Origin: Hortaea werneckii
Lineage: Eukaryota > Ascomycota > Dothideomycetes > Mycosphaerellales > Teratosphaeriaceae
Assembly (NCBI GenBank): GCA_037044905.1
Contig: JBAOKB010000048.1
Coordinates: 310,001-374,000, forward strand
Direction of reading: 5' to 3'
Length of the DNA stretch: 64,000 bases
In this document: positions 45,643-58,087 of the stretch, one piece after another
Layout of the letters: each line of letters opens with the position of its first letter
How positions within the stretch are numbered: the first letter of the stretch is position 1
Made by a program: the position numbers and the translations under genes
Notes under the pieces: model-generated
The model's input: the letters and a program-made list of their open reading frames with translations, nothing else
Database searches by the model: none
What the model was told of the DNA's origin: nothing

Positions 45643-48260
45643 TTACCGCTTCTTTCCGTGCTTCTTTGCGATCCTCTTCTCGGCCCTGACCTCCTTTTTC
45701 ATTCTAGGATCCACCATCTTGTACTTGCCCTTCACACCTCTTGGCCTACCCTTGCCCTTGTTCTGACCTCCGGCCCTGATGACCTTGACCTCTGGCTTCT
45801 TACTCTTGCCACCGCTCTTCTTTGCGCGCTCCATCAACTTGGCAATGTTAGCCGCCTTGTCCTTCTCGCTCAGGTCTTCGCCGTCGGCAAGACCCTCACT
45901 CTTCCGCTTAAGCTTTTCGAGGCGGCGTGCAGCACGCATAGTCTTTCGTGCCTTTGCTTCTCTGACCTTCTTGATCGGACGGGCATTCAAAGCTCGCATT
46001 TTTTCCTTGATGGCCTTCGCTGCTTCAGCCGTTACAGGACGCTGCGTCTTCGAGTGTTTCCCTTCATCGTCCAGGAACCATTCCGGCAAGCCGTCTGTGT
46101 CGCGGTGAGAGTACTTCGTAAAGTTATCATCTTCCAGTTGCTGCTTCGTAACCTTTCCGGATGCGAGGGCCTGAGCGAGAGTCATGGCCTCAGCGGTGAT
46201 GATGTCGATGTTAGGGCGGCCCTCTTGTTGTGTAGCTGGAGCCTCGTCACCAGAATCCCAATTCTCTTCGTCTTCCCTGTGGACATCCTCGATAGAATCA
46301 TCGGATTCGGCTTCAGAAACCTCGGCAGGCTGAATGCCAGACTCATCATAGTCGCCTTCCTCGTCAGCAGCCTCGTCGGCATTCTTGAGCTCAGGAGAAT
46401 CCACGTCGACCCCGCTATCGCGTCCTTTATCTTCATTCTCTGCCTCGCTGTCTGCTCCCTCGTCGATTCCGCCAATATCCTTGAAAAGGTCTTGCTGGAA
46501 GAAGCTCGCAGCTCTTCCACTCAACGCGCCCTTATTTTGCTCCTTGGGGCGCAAATCATTAAGCAGATCCACATCTTCTTCATCAGTTTCCGCATCGTCA
46601 TCGTCTTCATCCTCTACCAAATCGGCATCACTGCTAGCATCCGTCTCGTTGCCAAGCTCGTGCTTCTCTGCGAAACCCTCGAACTCATCATCATGATCAG
46701 TATTAGCCTCCTGTCTCGCACGCTTTGCCTTGGCTTTGGCGTCGCGATCTTCCTTCCTTTCCTGGTACTGCGCGTACATGCTGTCTAGTTGCTCTTCCAG
46801 CCCGTCGCCATCTTCATCACTCTCCTCCTCAGGCCCTTCCTCGGCACCTCCTTTCTTGTCCTCCGCTTCTACAAGAGTATGCATACGCCCTCTTGCGAGC
46901 TGCTTCGAAATGCCTGCTTTATCCACGTCTTTCAATCTGAACGTGCTATCATCGCCCATTGACCCAGCGGCGCCAGCTTCGATTCCAATCTCTGTAGGTA
47001 CCATCATGCCCATTTGCATCCGGTTACTTCCCTTTGCTTGCGTTCGTTCTCCTTGCGCCGTTCTTTGCGCTTGGTCTTAGATTGCATATCCTTCATGCGC
47101 TGGATTTCATCTTGCAGCTTCATCTCATCATCCATTGCTTCTACTGTCACACCCTCCTCACCTTGACCCTCACCCGCTTCAGCCGCAGTGTCATCTGCGG
47201 TCCCAGCTGCGGTGCTGGCAGGCTGGCTAGCATCCGGCTTCGAGCTCTTCTTCTGCTTGAATCCAAAGCGCTCTCTTGCCTTGAGACGCCATCTCAGCAG
47301 CAGCTTGAACTCTTTTCTGCCAAGAACTTTGAGATCCGCACAGCATTCCCTCACTTCTTCAGTCGTCTCGGGGAGTTTGTCCAAGGCAGCAAGCGCAATA
47401 TCACCGTTCGACTCCTGTCGAAAATGAAGCTTGTTCATGCTGCCCAATATTTTGATAGGATCCTGGGTTTGGATAAACTCGCTAGCCGGTACCTCGTGAA
47501 ATTGTGTCCAGTCATCTTCGTCATAACCCTCCCTCTTGCGCTTCTTCTTCTCGGGGTTGAAAACCTTTGCCTCATTGTTCACCGCCGCATCTTGAACCTC
47601 CATGAAAGCATACTGAGGATCCAAAAAGCGCGGGTCCAGATGTTTCGGCGCTTTGTATCCTCGGCACACATAAAACGTCTCGGCCGACACGTTACGACTT
47701 GACGGTGGCTTCGTTTGCTCCACCCGCGTGAAGAGCTGTTTGAAGATCCATTCCAGCTTCGAACTGTCCTTACTCCTAAAGACCTTGGTCACAAATGACC
47801 CGTTTGGCGCCAAGAACTCCGTTGCCAGCTTCAGGGAGCTCAACACTAGCTCGTTCTGGCTGAAAGCATCTTGAACCCAAGCTGTACCGACATTGGGAGC
47901 ACCGTCGTGGATAACGCAGTCCGCCTTCCAACTCTTGAGGTGTCCTCTGATCGTTGCGCGACATTTGTCGGTGGTGATGTCGCCCTGGAACGTGATGGCC
48001 TTGGGAATCGGTTTGATGGGGCTCAAGTCAACGCCCACAATCAGAGATTTCTGAGGCATAGTCTCGGCGGCGACTTGCAACCAGGAGCCGGGAGCGGCAC
48101 ACAAGTCGATCAGACATTTCGACTGCTGGAGGAAGGAATACTTTTTGTTAAGCTGGATGAGCTTGAAGGCAGCACGGGCGCGATAGCCTTTTTCTTTGGC
48201 GAGGTAATAGTATTTGTCCAGACGCGCCTTGGCGTGCTTCTTCTGGATACCTCCAGCCAT
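45643..48260 (-). CDS. SPB1: AdoMet-dependent rRNA methyltransferase Spb1, one frameshift
   Basis: Nucleolar 2'-O-methyltransferase that modifies 25S rRNA in the A-loop and is needed for 60S subunit maturation. Intronless, about 872 residues. The N-terminal FtsJ domain is complete: MAGGIQKKHAKARLDKYYYL, RARAAFKLIQLNKKY, cofactor loop LIDLCAAPGSWLQVAAE, VGVDLSPIKPIPK, and CVIHDGAPNVGTAW with the catalytic Asp. A central helical domain, long Asp/Glu-rich stretches and the basic C-terminal Spb1 domain (PIKKVREAKARKTMRAARRL, ending HGKKR) follow. The frame slips at 47022-47023 after KQREVT, consistent with one missing base. Divergent from ELG1. Confidence 0.95.
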
Positions 48261-48636
48261 CTTGATCTGGAAGCGTTGAGCCGATGGAGGTCACCAAGTT
48301 GTCTGAAGAAGCAGTGGAGAAGTTTCAGGCGCGGCGCTTTGGAAATCTCAGAAGCGACGGACGGGCTGGCCAAGACTTCAGCGGGTCTGCGGTATTAAGC
48401 GGCGTTAACACCACGTCCCGGCTCGCCCCGGGTACTGCCGCCATCTCGCGTTCTCAGCGAAGTCGCGTTGCAGCGCGTCATCCGCGCTTGCCCATGCTGG
48501 GGCATAGGTTTCGACCTCAGCTCATTTCACTACACATCACTGAACGCAACTCATGTCAGATTGCCACGCCACCGCGCTCACCAGATACTTGTTTGTGAAG
48601 CGTTCACTACATGTGTGACATTCAACCTCGTAGCGA
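48261..48636. promoter_or_regulatory. shared upstream region of SPB1 and ELG1
   Basis: 376 bp between two divergent start codons, GC-rich near SPB1. No TATA box or ribosome-biogenesis PAC element recognised. Confidence 0.5.
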
Positions 48637-51600
48637 ATGGCAGCAGCAGCAGTGTGGCCTGCGATGAATGCGGATGGCGACAAGATACACCCGTTTTTCA
48701 AGAAGACCGCCGACACCCATGACCAACAGAGACCAAAGGCTGAAGAAGAGCGACAACCTGGGGCGGAAGAGGAGAAAGCACTCGATGAGCCTGAGAAGCC
48801 GACAAGAAGCAGACGGAAGAGAAAATCAAATGAACCCGCTCAGCCCAAAGTGAAAGGCAAGAAGCAGAAGACATTGGCCGAGACAGTCGATCCAAGACTT
48901 GAGAGCAACCATGATGGCGTCAAATTGCCGAGCGGGCCTGAAAGTGCCGATCCAATGTCAAATCTGCCCGCGAACCTGCTTCATGACGCTGGGCCTTCAT
49001 TGGACTCAATAACCAAACGTCCTCAACGCAAGCGAAGGCACCCCAACAGTCAGCAACCAATCAACATGGGCAGCGATATCACAGTTGAAGAGCATGGATT
49101 ACCAACATCAAGCTCGCCTCGAGTGCTCATACCAGCCTCTTCACCACCAGCAGAGCCTCTGCCCGCCGTGGAAGAAACGCAGTCTAAACCCCCGAATACT
49201 CCACCGAAGAAAGTGTTGCGTCTGAATGCCAACGGCAAATTCAGTTCGCCTGTTACCAAGAAGGCAGAAGCGGTGGAAACCCGGCAGACATCCCCCGAAC
49301 CACCAAGGAAACGAGGCAGGCAACGGAAGTCGAAGAATGAAACGCCAACGAGAAGGCAACTAGTTGTCAATATTAGATACGGTCAATCCAAAGAGGAGAC
49401 GCAACGAGTCACGGTGGGACAACGCATCGACCTAATACTTTCAGGCGAGCAAAGAGCTCACTCGGGGCTGGAGGTGCTCACACCAAAAAAGCCTACACCT
49501 AAGAAACCTCGGACACCCAAGAAGTCAAACAAACCAACTCATCCTTTCTTCTTGGGCAAGCCAAAAGAAGATCTTCCGAAGCAGGAATCGCCTCGAAAGG
49601 CGTCGGCGACTACTCCTGGCAAACTTCAGACAGCAGGTGTTCGGCGAGCCGGCGATGTCTTCTGCACCAGAAGTACCATATGCGATAGGCTCAGCGCTAT
49701 TAAAGGATCGAATGATGGTAAAACACCCGGGAGCCAAAGAACCGCCGTGGCCGGATAGAGGCCAGGCGCACGTGCGTGGGCTAGAGGATGTTGCAACACC
49801 GACGTTGGTCAATGGAGATGCACACGCGTCCAGAAGAGGTCGAAAGGGAAAGGCTGCTCAACTCCCTTTTCCGGCAGAGGAATCTATACTTCGTTGCATT
49901 GCTTCAAAACTGCATCCGGAAGTCGATTCTGTTGAAAGAACAGACGGCTTTTACGAACCCCATCCTTCGCTGAGACTGCCAGAGAAACTGCTGATGTCCG
50001 GACTCGACATCCAGCAGCGGGTCACATTCGAGCTTTCAATGGACATGTCGGAGGTTGGGGAAGACTACTCATCGCCGCCTTTGTCTTCTCAACTTCCCTC
50101 GCGGTCTGGATTGAAGAAACTGTGGCAAAGTCTCGCGAAGGTCACACCAGCTCAAGAGGGGCCCAAGGACGAAAGTCTTCCTTGGGCTCAAAAATACGCT
50201 CCTGACACGGCTACAGATGTGCTTCAACCAGCGCGTGAAATGAGCGTGCTTAGAGAATGGCTTACATCTCTCACCATCTCCGCAGTTGAAAGTACTGTGA
50301 AACAAGTGACGAAGCCGTCTGTCGCACAGGAACCTAAGCCGAAAAAGAAGAAGAAGCGACGAAAGCCAGACGATTTAGACGATTTCCTCGTAGACAGCGA
50401 CGAGGATGTCCACACCATGGAGGAGCTAAACGATGTCGATGTATCGATTGACGTGGCGGGCAGCAAGATACAGCGATCAACTGTTCAGGTCGCTGCAGAC
50501 GGCGCTAAGTTCTCCAACGCTGTGCTTCTATCAGGTCCCCATGGTTGTGGCAAGACTGCAGCTGCTTACGCTGTTGCAAAGGAGCTCGAGTTCAGAGTAT
50601 TCGACATCAATTCTCACGAGCGCCGAAGCGGGAAAGACGTGATCGACAAAGTCGGTGACATGACTGAGAATCATCTTGTCAAGCATCACGGGACTGCAGA
50701 TGAGGGCGAGCTATCTGTCAACGAAGATTCAAACAAGGAAAGACTTGACGAGGCCTTTCAAAGAGATCTTGCTAGCGGCAGACAAGGGAAAATGAGTGGT
50801 TTCTTCAAGCCCAAAGGCGACTCGGCTTCCAAACCGCCCGCAGCTCTCACCAAACCGAAGGCACCCAGTAAAGCGACAACTTTGGAAGCTGTGCAGAAGG
50901 CGTTGAAGAAACCCTCTAAGGATCAACAGCAATCTCTAATCCTGCTTGAAGAAGTCGATGTCCTATTTAAGGAAGATAAGGATTTCTGGAGTACAGTCCT
51001 CAAACTCATTATCTCGTCCAAGCGCCCGTTCATCATGACATGCAACGACGAGGACCTCGTTCCGTGGCAAGCAATGAATTTGCATGCAATCCTACGATTC
51101 ACACCTCCACCACTCGATTTGTCCGCCGACCTTTTGCTCATCGTCGCTGCCGCCGAAGGCCACCTTCTGAAGCGTAAAGCAGTACACACCCTTTTATGCG
51201 CTAAGGACCGAGACCTGAGAGCGAGTCTCATGGAGCTTGACTTCTGGTGTCAAATAGGCATTGGCGACCCGCGGGGGGCTTAAGCTGGCTGTACCAGCGC
51301 TGGCCGCCGGGTTCAGACGTCAATGCGCATGGTCATAAATTACGGGTCGTCAGCAATCACACGTATCAAGAGGGTATGGGTTTGGCCCCACAGATGGGTG
51401 TTACTGAGGAAGATCGATTGCTGTGGGCTTGGAGGGAGCATGGGATTGAGCCATTTGCTCTTCCGAGCCGCGAACTTAGTCACTCGGAAGGACACAGTCA
51501 GCCTTCCTCTGCACCGCCAAACGAGCGCACCTTCAACGTTCTGAAAAGCTTGGACTTCTTTGCGGATGCAAGAAGCTCGCTCGATGTATTTAGTAGGCCG

Positions 51601-52323
51601 GGCTTGTCAGAGACTGCACCTCTTGACACTTCCCTGCCAGAGATGTCGGAAAAAGCGCGCCATCAGTACATCGAGGGTATGCCGTTGTTACAAACGGACG
51701 AGGCGGTCAATTACTCAGCCCTGTGCATGGAGTTGTCGGTCGAGATTGCTTCTACCATGGCCAGGGCATCTCAAGCTCTGAGTCCGGAGGAGAGGCAAGT
51801 TGAATGCTTCTCCCCCGATCTTGAAACCCTGTCACCAGCCTTGCGTGGACATTGTCCTCCCCAGTCTCCCGACTGTCTGACACGCCGAAACTTCGGCTGC
51901 TTTGATCCGATATCTGCATCGGAGGACAGCAATCTTTTCAATGGTCTGACACAATCCATCTTTGATGGCCCTCTGGAGCCCATCGTGACGGACACTGCGC
52001 CTTACGTCCGTTCGATTGTGCAGTACGATCTTACACTTGAGGAGCAGCGGCAGCGGCTTAGCAGTGTCTTTGCTGATGGCGAGGGAGGTGGAAGGGCGAA
52101 AAGGGCAAGAACCACGAGGGCGGCAAGGAGTGCGCTGGAGGGCAGTCAACGCGCGACCACGAGGAGGGAAAGATGGTTTACGAAGGCCCTTGACTTGCAA
52201 GCCGTGCTTGAGACTGCTGGGAAGGATTGGCCGAAAGCAAGCATGGAAGTGTCTGTAGCTGAAGGTGAAGATGGTGACGGGCTCCAATCTCTGCCAACTA
52301 GCAGCGGTGAATCTCACGGATGA
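48637..52323 (+). CDS. ELG1: Elg1/ATAD5 RFC-like PCNA-unloading ATPase, two frameshifts
   Basis: Large subunit of the alternative clamp loader that removes PCNA from chromatin after replication. Intronless, about 1228 residues. The N-terminal 380 residues are basic and disordered. The AAA+ core has LLSGPHGCGKTAAAYAVAKE (Walker A, about residue 630) and SLILLEEVDVLFKE (Walker B, about 768), with a poorly conserved insert between. PFF/GFF motifs resembling PCNA-binding sites occur at KIHPFF (residue about 16), THPFF (about 300) and QGKMSGFF (about 716). The C-terminal part is the RFC-specific collar plus basic tail. One extra G at 49636-49637 and one missing G in the run 51273-51278 are needed; the net length is a whole number of codons. 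An alternative start is the Met nine codons later. Confidence 0.92.
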
Positions 52324-52981
52324 GGTAAGGACATTGCAAATACTGCTCTGAATTTTGCTCCACGATTTAGCTGTTATACGTACTTCTGTCAATTGCTATA
52401 CAAGTCGTCGCAATCTGCCTGATTTAATTCGATTCTCATTGCGTGTTTACCTAGGTAAGTATACTATTTACGTACCTAGGTACATTTCGAAGTCGTTATG
52501 TTGCATCTCCCGACTAGCAATTTTGCTCTTTGTTGATGAACCCTTATCGTCTTCTCTTCTCTCTATGCTTTCATTTTGCACATTCGTTTTGGCAATAGTT
52601 TTCCTATAGCAATAAGACATGATTTGTGCGATTTGTATGGGAGTTCAGACTGTATGCAGTCGGCGACTGCACATCGGCGAGCCTTTCTGAAAGCCGGCCG
52701 AAATCGCCAGCGGCTTAGTCAAGCCTGCCGGGGCAATGTGGGCCTTTATATCTGGCACGAGTGCAGCTTGTCCTTTATCTTCTCGACACACTGCGTTGAC
52801 CATTTTAAGTACGGCGACGCTCTCACGTAAGCATTAACCTGCACCCTCTGAATGGTCTCTTAGGCAAATACTCACAGCTCCAGTTAAAGTATCGACTGCC
52901 CTGCCTTCAACATCAAAAGCCTACAGCATTCACTCCAGGATCGACCACCAAATTCTTTGCGGATAGTTGGAACGAACAGTC
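52324..52981. other. intergenic
   Basis: Contains two TACCTAGGTA palindromes at 52448-52457 and 52473-52482. No gene seen. The last 200 bp is the methyltransferase upstream region. Confidence 0.5.
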
Positions 52982-53840
52982 ATGCCTGAACCACAAGCTG
53001 CACAACCAGCCAGTCCGCTGAACCTCCTCAGACCGCTCCTACTTTTGAGCTACTCAGCATTCTATCTGATCCCCACGATCTACGAATCGATCCTTAACTT
53101 CAACTTCAAGGTCTTCCAATCCTTCGACAACTTCAAGGATGCCTGGTTCGCACGCTTCTGGACCTTTTTCGGTCCCAAGTCCCGTCAATTTGCGGAGCCA
53201 AGCGTGATGCCTCTCCTCAAGAACGCCGCTAGCGGGGTCTGTCTCGATATTGGCCCCGGATCGGGCGAGTGGCTTTACCTCTTCGGCAAGGCGAATAATG
53301 GCGGCATCACCAAGATCTACGGTGTCGAGCCCAACATTGGGATGCATGCCCAACTGCGCGAGAAAGCCGTCAAAGCGGGGCTGGGTGACATCTATGAGAT
53401 TGTCGGGTGCGGCGCGGAGGAATTGAGCAGTAGGGGCGGGATCCAGAAGGAGAGTATCGACACGATTATCACCGTTCAATGCCTGTGTTCCATCCCGGCT
53501 CCGGAAAGGATCATCAAGGAGCTTTACCCTCTGCTAAAGAGCGGAGGCAAGTGGCTAGTCTATGAGCATGTCCGGACAAAGTACCAGGGCGACTTCGTTG
53601 GTTACTGGCAGCGTAAGTGCGAACAAGGTTCTGGCCTGATTGAGCGGTTTGCTGACTTGAAATTTAGAGGGCATCAACCAGATCTGGCCTACTTTCTTCA
53701 ACGGATGCGACATCACAAGACCGACAGACGAGTGGTTGCTGCAAGCTGGGGAGTGGCAAGAGGTAAAACTGAGGCCTGGCGAAGGCGAGGGCCCTTATGA
53801 CACAGTTCCCCATGCCATAGGGCATCTTGTGAAGAAGTAG
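52982..53840 (+). CDS. METTL7-like membrane-associated methyltransferase
   Basis: SAM-dependent methyltransferase of 267 residues, substrate unknown. Exons are 52982-53612 and 53668-53840. An N-terminal hydrophobic helix (LLLLSYSAFYLIPTIYESIL) would anchor it in the endoplasmic reticulum or lipid droplets, as in the METTL7 family. The cofactor site is GVCLDIGPGSGEWLYLFG; ITKIYGVEPN and IITVQCLCSIPAPERIIKEL follow. After the intron the C-terminus reads QIWPTFFNGCDITRPTDEWL, the family signature. Frame intact. The ATG at 52982 is chosen because the longer open frame starts only at a TTG. Confidence 0.87.
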
Positions 53841-54611
53841 ACAGGATCTTGCCCTCAAGAATTACTTTGTCTATATGCCTAGAGGTCCTCTCGTAAGCCG
53901 TTGTGCGAAGTCAAAGTTATGAGACTGTACCTAATGTAGTAGATTGCGCGAGCCCGCCTATGTAATCAGAAGTGCGACGGTGATACCGGCGCAAGCAAAA
54001 AATACTGTCGAGCTTTGCATAACTTTTGCGATATCCTGCGAGACCCTTCTTCGAGACGCTTCCTTACAAAACAGTGTGCCTCCAACTGATACAGTAGAAT
54101 AGTGGAATGGGTTCCAGGGAGGTCTTAGCATGCAGTACACGCCCTTTCCACCGCACTTTCCACAGTTCTTGATGGCGTCGCTATTTGGGTCGCAAAAATC
54201 AAATGTGCCTCCTTACTATAGAGAAGCTATTACTCAACAATGTGCAGAGAAGTAACGCAGAGGGGAAACAAGCTAACCTAGGAAAATTGTTGACATGGCA
54301 CGGCTATCCGGAGGACGCCTGGGACCAGGAGTTCAATCAGCAAGCATTCCACAGCTTCCAACCGGCGGCGCAGTCGCTTCGTGAAATTCACAACGGTGCT
54401 TTCACTGCCGCCTCGTATGGGCATTACTAGCATCAAGCGATAAGAGCGTAATGAAACAAATAGTGAGCCAACGACTACGTTCCGAGGACTAACGATGTTA
54501 CGAATTAACTACTCGATAATTAAGTCCATCTTCCTACTACTGCTACAGCTTGGGTATTAAGCCTCCACCACCTTTTCTTTATAGCTGAGTCTGGAGTGTT
54601 CCGCAATTCTC
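53841..54611. other. intergenic, convergent 3' flanks
   Basis: Lies between the stops of the methyltransferase (+) and FAS1 (-). A frame at 54185-54430 (+) is open for 81 codons but has no motif or homologue I know. Confidence 0.4.
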
Positions 54612-55985
54612 TTACATGCCAGCCAGGAAAGCGGCGCCACCGAAGAGAGCAGCAGCGCCCATGGCACCAGTGGGCTTAGCGATCCAAGCACCATCGGTAG
54701 AAGACGAGCTAGAGTCGCTGTCGCTGCTGTCGCTGCCGGCATTGCCGGCACCACCAGTCGGGGTCTGCGAAACGATGACCTGGCTCGTGCTAGTCACGAG
54801 ATCCGTAATGGTAGTGGTGGGTGTGGGCTGGCCAGACGTGAATGGAACCTCAGAGGCGGTCGAAGTAGCACCGAAAGCATTGTCGCTATCAGAAGAGTTC
54901 GAGCTCGAGTTCGACGACATCTGGTTGGGGTTCAAGACCTGGTCAATGACGTGAATGACACCACCTGCGAAGAGGATGTTGGCGTTGGTGACGGTTGCGT
55001 TGTTGACCATGACCGAGCCGTTGGCAATGGTGATCTCAACGTCATCGCCCTGAAGGGTAGTCAAGGAGGTGTTGCTCAAGTCACTGCTGTAAGCGACAGT
55101 GCCCTCAATGACGTGGTAGGAAAGGATGTTGGCGAGCTGGTCCATCGTCAAGTTGCTGGTAAGGCTGCCAATGTCCTGGAAGGCAGAGTTGGATGGTGCG
55201 AAGATGGTCAAGTCCTCGGCACCCAACAGGGTCGAAGCGACGCTCGCGTTTTCGGCGGCACCGAGGAAGGCAGTCAGATTGGCATTCTGAGCGGTCGAGG
55301 TGAGGTTACCCGGGATCATGAGAACATCGTCAATGATGTGGACCACACCGTTGGTGTAGTTGACATTCTGGTGATCATTAGCAGTGCACCTGAAGCTTCG
55401 GATGTCGCAGTACCCACCGGCTGAGCCACGGTCGATACTTGCTTGAGACCGGAAACGAACTGGACCTCATTGTCCTGCATGCGAGCCTCGACAACTTGTC
55501 CACCAGTGACGTTGCTGTACATGGTGCTGTTGAGGTACGTTGGCGCGAAGACCGGGGTCTGCGTGATGTCCGAGGCGTAGACAGTGCTTTGAAGGACGTG
55601 GTATCTGAGCAGCGACTGAACGAACTGGTCGTTGTCGAGCATAGAGCCCGCGTCACTGTTCATGAGGGTCTGCAGTGCATCATTGCTCGGTGCCAAAATG
55701 GTGACATTTTCCCAGCTGGCCAGGGTAGCCGCGAAATCAGGGTAGTTTCCGACAAGGTCATTGAGCGAAGACAATGAGTCGGTGCTGGAGAGCAACGAGG
55801 TGAGGTTCTATTGAATGAGTCGTTAGCTTGCGCCTTGAGGAGAATGTCTCATCGACTATTTGCGCAGGCGAAGGTAAATGGTTCTTGTGACGTACAGTCA
55901 TTCCGCTGCTGCCACTGTCGCTGTCATCCTGGGCGTAGGCCAGGGCAGCCGTGAGGGCGATGGGGATGGTTTGCTTCAATTGCAT
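54612..55985 (-). CDS. FAS1 (fasciclin) domain protein, predicted secreted and GPI-anchored
   Basis: Cell-surface adhesion-type protein of 411 residues. Exons are 55985-55896, 55807-55418 and 55367-54612; frame intact. The signal peptide is clear (MQLKQTIPIALTAALAYA, cleavage before QDD). Two FAS1 domains follow, each with the family H1 motif (VTILAPSNDAL and LTIFAPSNSAFQDI), and the YH motifs RYHVLQSTV and SYHVIEGTV. Many N-glycosylation sequons (NVT, NLT, NAS, NSS) are present. A Ser/Asp/Thr-rich stalk and a hydrophobic end (GAMGAAALFGGAAFLAGM) suggest a GPI anchor. Homologues act in adhesion and appressorium-related attachment in some fungi; the role here is not known. Confidence 0.9.
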
Positions 55986-58087
55986 AGCTAATCTGATGCT
56001 GAACTTTGCAACTCTGGAATGATGAGGAAAAACAGTCAAAGGAAGAATGCAGAGATGAAGGTAAGGTTTAGTACTGGACTCATAGCCGCGGAAGGATTTT
56101 GGCGATACTTATGGCACAAGGAGAGTCTATGAGGCAATAGCTCATGTCCGTGGAGGCTTGGTACTATGCATTCACGCCGTGTCTGAGTGGCTGTCCGGTC
56201 TGGGCACTAGCATTGTCGCTTGGCTTAATCGATCTGAGTGGTCCAAGCTGATGTTCGAGATCGCATTTCCATAGCTCGCACAGCTAGGTAGGCATGTGTT
56301 TATGCTGAAGGTCTTTCATGGATGCTACCTCCTAGTGGCTGAGTCTATACCTCTAAGCGAAGTCTTCGTCGCTACTTTGTCCAGGATTGTAGAGACCGTC
56401 CACACGCTGCGCTCGATGCGAGCTACAGCAACGTGCGAGGCAGCAAACACTCTCCTTCGGTTTCAGAGTACGATGAAAGAGGTTTGCCAAGAGAAGAATT
56501 GTATCATAGATGACGTTAATAAAAAGCCAAAGCCGTCCCCAGATTTTGGGAAATGCGTTCATCAGCTCGATCAGCCATTGTCTACCCCACACAAGGATCG
56601 CTCTAGGCTGTTGCGGGTTGCGCGCTCGGATGCTGGAGGCCGACAAACATTGCTTGGCCGTTTCTCAATGGACGGTGACGAGGTTGTGTTTGAGAGTTTT
56701 GCCTTGGCAGTACGATCTCGTTACGCGGCTGAGGCGGCCTCCGCGATGGTGTGGAGGAGCATCTGTCGATGCATCGATCGCGCATGCGGAAATCCTTTGC
56801 CAGAGAGCCTAGAGATGGGTATCGGTGTCATAGGTCCGTACAGCCTTTTTTGGTGGCAGCACACGGCGAATTTATGCCGTACTATGCAACATGGCTCTAG
56901 CGCTTGCATGTCAACAACCGGTTGTCATAAGCTGAGCATGCTCTTTGGGCGGAGTCAGCAACAAGCATTCTCACTGTTCTTCCTTCACATTCTTCGGCCT
57001 TGTCTTGATGCAAGCAGACTTCGAGCCAGCTTGTCGATGGGCGGAACGGGCTTGTAATGGAGAGGCATCTCGTCAACAGCCACCGGTTAGGAAGCTATGA
57101 ATCACAAGGATGGCAGTTTCGTCCCACGATTACGGCCTTGTTTTTCCCTACCGGAGAGGACTTCGGACAGCCAAATCTCTTGCAGACGCAAAGCTTTGAT
57201 CTGCTTGGGACCTTTTCGTCCTTGGGCGCGGGAAGTGGGTGTTCAACGGCTCTATAAGGGATATCTCTTGGGTGTTCCGGTCTTTCAGTCGAACCCCAGC
57301 AGTAACACAATCCGAGTGGTGTTTAAGAGAAGGCAAGTCGGCGTATCCCCAGGGCTCACTTCAAAAGGCGATGTATCCTCGGCTGTTATGAATGGCTGCA
57401 CTGTCCGTGACTGTAGTCAGTCTGCCTTCGTTCACTTTCATCGATACTGCCTTCATGTCCTTGTGAACCACAAGTCGCAGCAATGGGGATCTGTTCTCGC
57501 TTGATGGCGGTTGTTCATACTCCATAACACTCAGAAGATCGTTTTCTCGGTCAAAATCATCACTGTGTATTACTATGATGCTGCTCCCCTCGCATTTGTG
57601 CTGAAGCTGCTATAGCAGCCACGTGACATGTAGGCAAATCCGGGTCGATAAAGTATTGGAGAAACTACACAAGACTTCTACAAGCAGCGGGGAATGTGCT
57701 TTCAAGTAGTGGTGATTCTACAGTACCTAGGTATTTGAGAAGGACGGGAGCTTTGTCGTGATGATGCTACCAGACGCAATCGAGGCATTTGTCCTGGAAT
57801 CAGGGCAGGAAACTGCCGAGGCCATCGCTGATAAGGAGAAGCTCGGGCCATATACGAAGCTGCGAGCTTCAGCCGCAATCTGCACTTGCCTGGCACATGA
57901 CATAGCAACCTGACGCTGGTAGACAGCAACGACTTTGATCAAGCATTACAGCGGCTGTGACGGGTGGTTGCCGCGCATTTGCCTTCTGATTCCAGATCAA
58001 TCCGCCTCTGAGCTTGTGGATTGACCTCGACGGACGCCGAAGCGTACTGCTGGGACCTCTCAACCAACGCAAACGACCGCGAACACT
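55986..58087. other. intergenic, 2.1 kb
   Basis: The longest gap. It contains one long open frame (56302-57057, listed separately) and a TACCTAGGTA palindrome at 57724-57733. No RNA gene or element recognised. Confidence 0.4.
56302..57057 (+). CDS. unsupported open frame of 251 codons
   Basis: Starts MLKVFHGCYLLVAE and is open for 251 codons. No domain, signal peptide or repeat is evident, it is rich in Cys, Ser and Arg, and codon use does not look selected. Reported only because it is the longest frame in the 2.1-kb gap; chance is the likelier explanation. Confidence 0.12.
   Translation: MLKVFHGCYLLVAESIPLSEVFVATLSRIVETVHTLRSMRATATCEAANTLLRFQSTMKEVCQEKNCIIDDVNKKPKPSPDFGKCVHQLDQPLSTPHKDRSRLLRVARSDAGGRQTLLGRFSMDGDEVVFESFALAVRSRYAAEAASAMVWRSICRCIDRACGNPLPESLEMGIGVIGPYSLFWWQHTANLCRTMQHGSSACMSTTGCHKLSMLFGRSQQQAFSLFFLHILRPCLDASRLRASLSMGGTGL

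Noticed and set aside
45658..46788. A + strand open frame of 376 codons
   Set aside because: Antisense to the acidic part of SPB1; same shadow effect.
1800..51278. Programmed ribosomal frameshifting as explanation for the broken genes
   Set aside because: Breaks go in both directions, occur up to five times per gene, and lack a common slippery site.
54185..54430. An 81-codon + strand open frame
   Set aside because: Short, motif-free and inside a convergent intergenic region.
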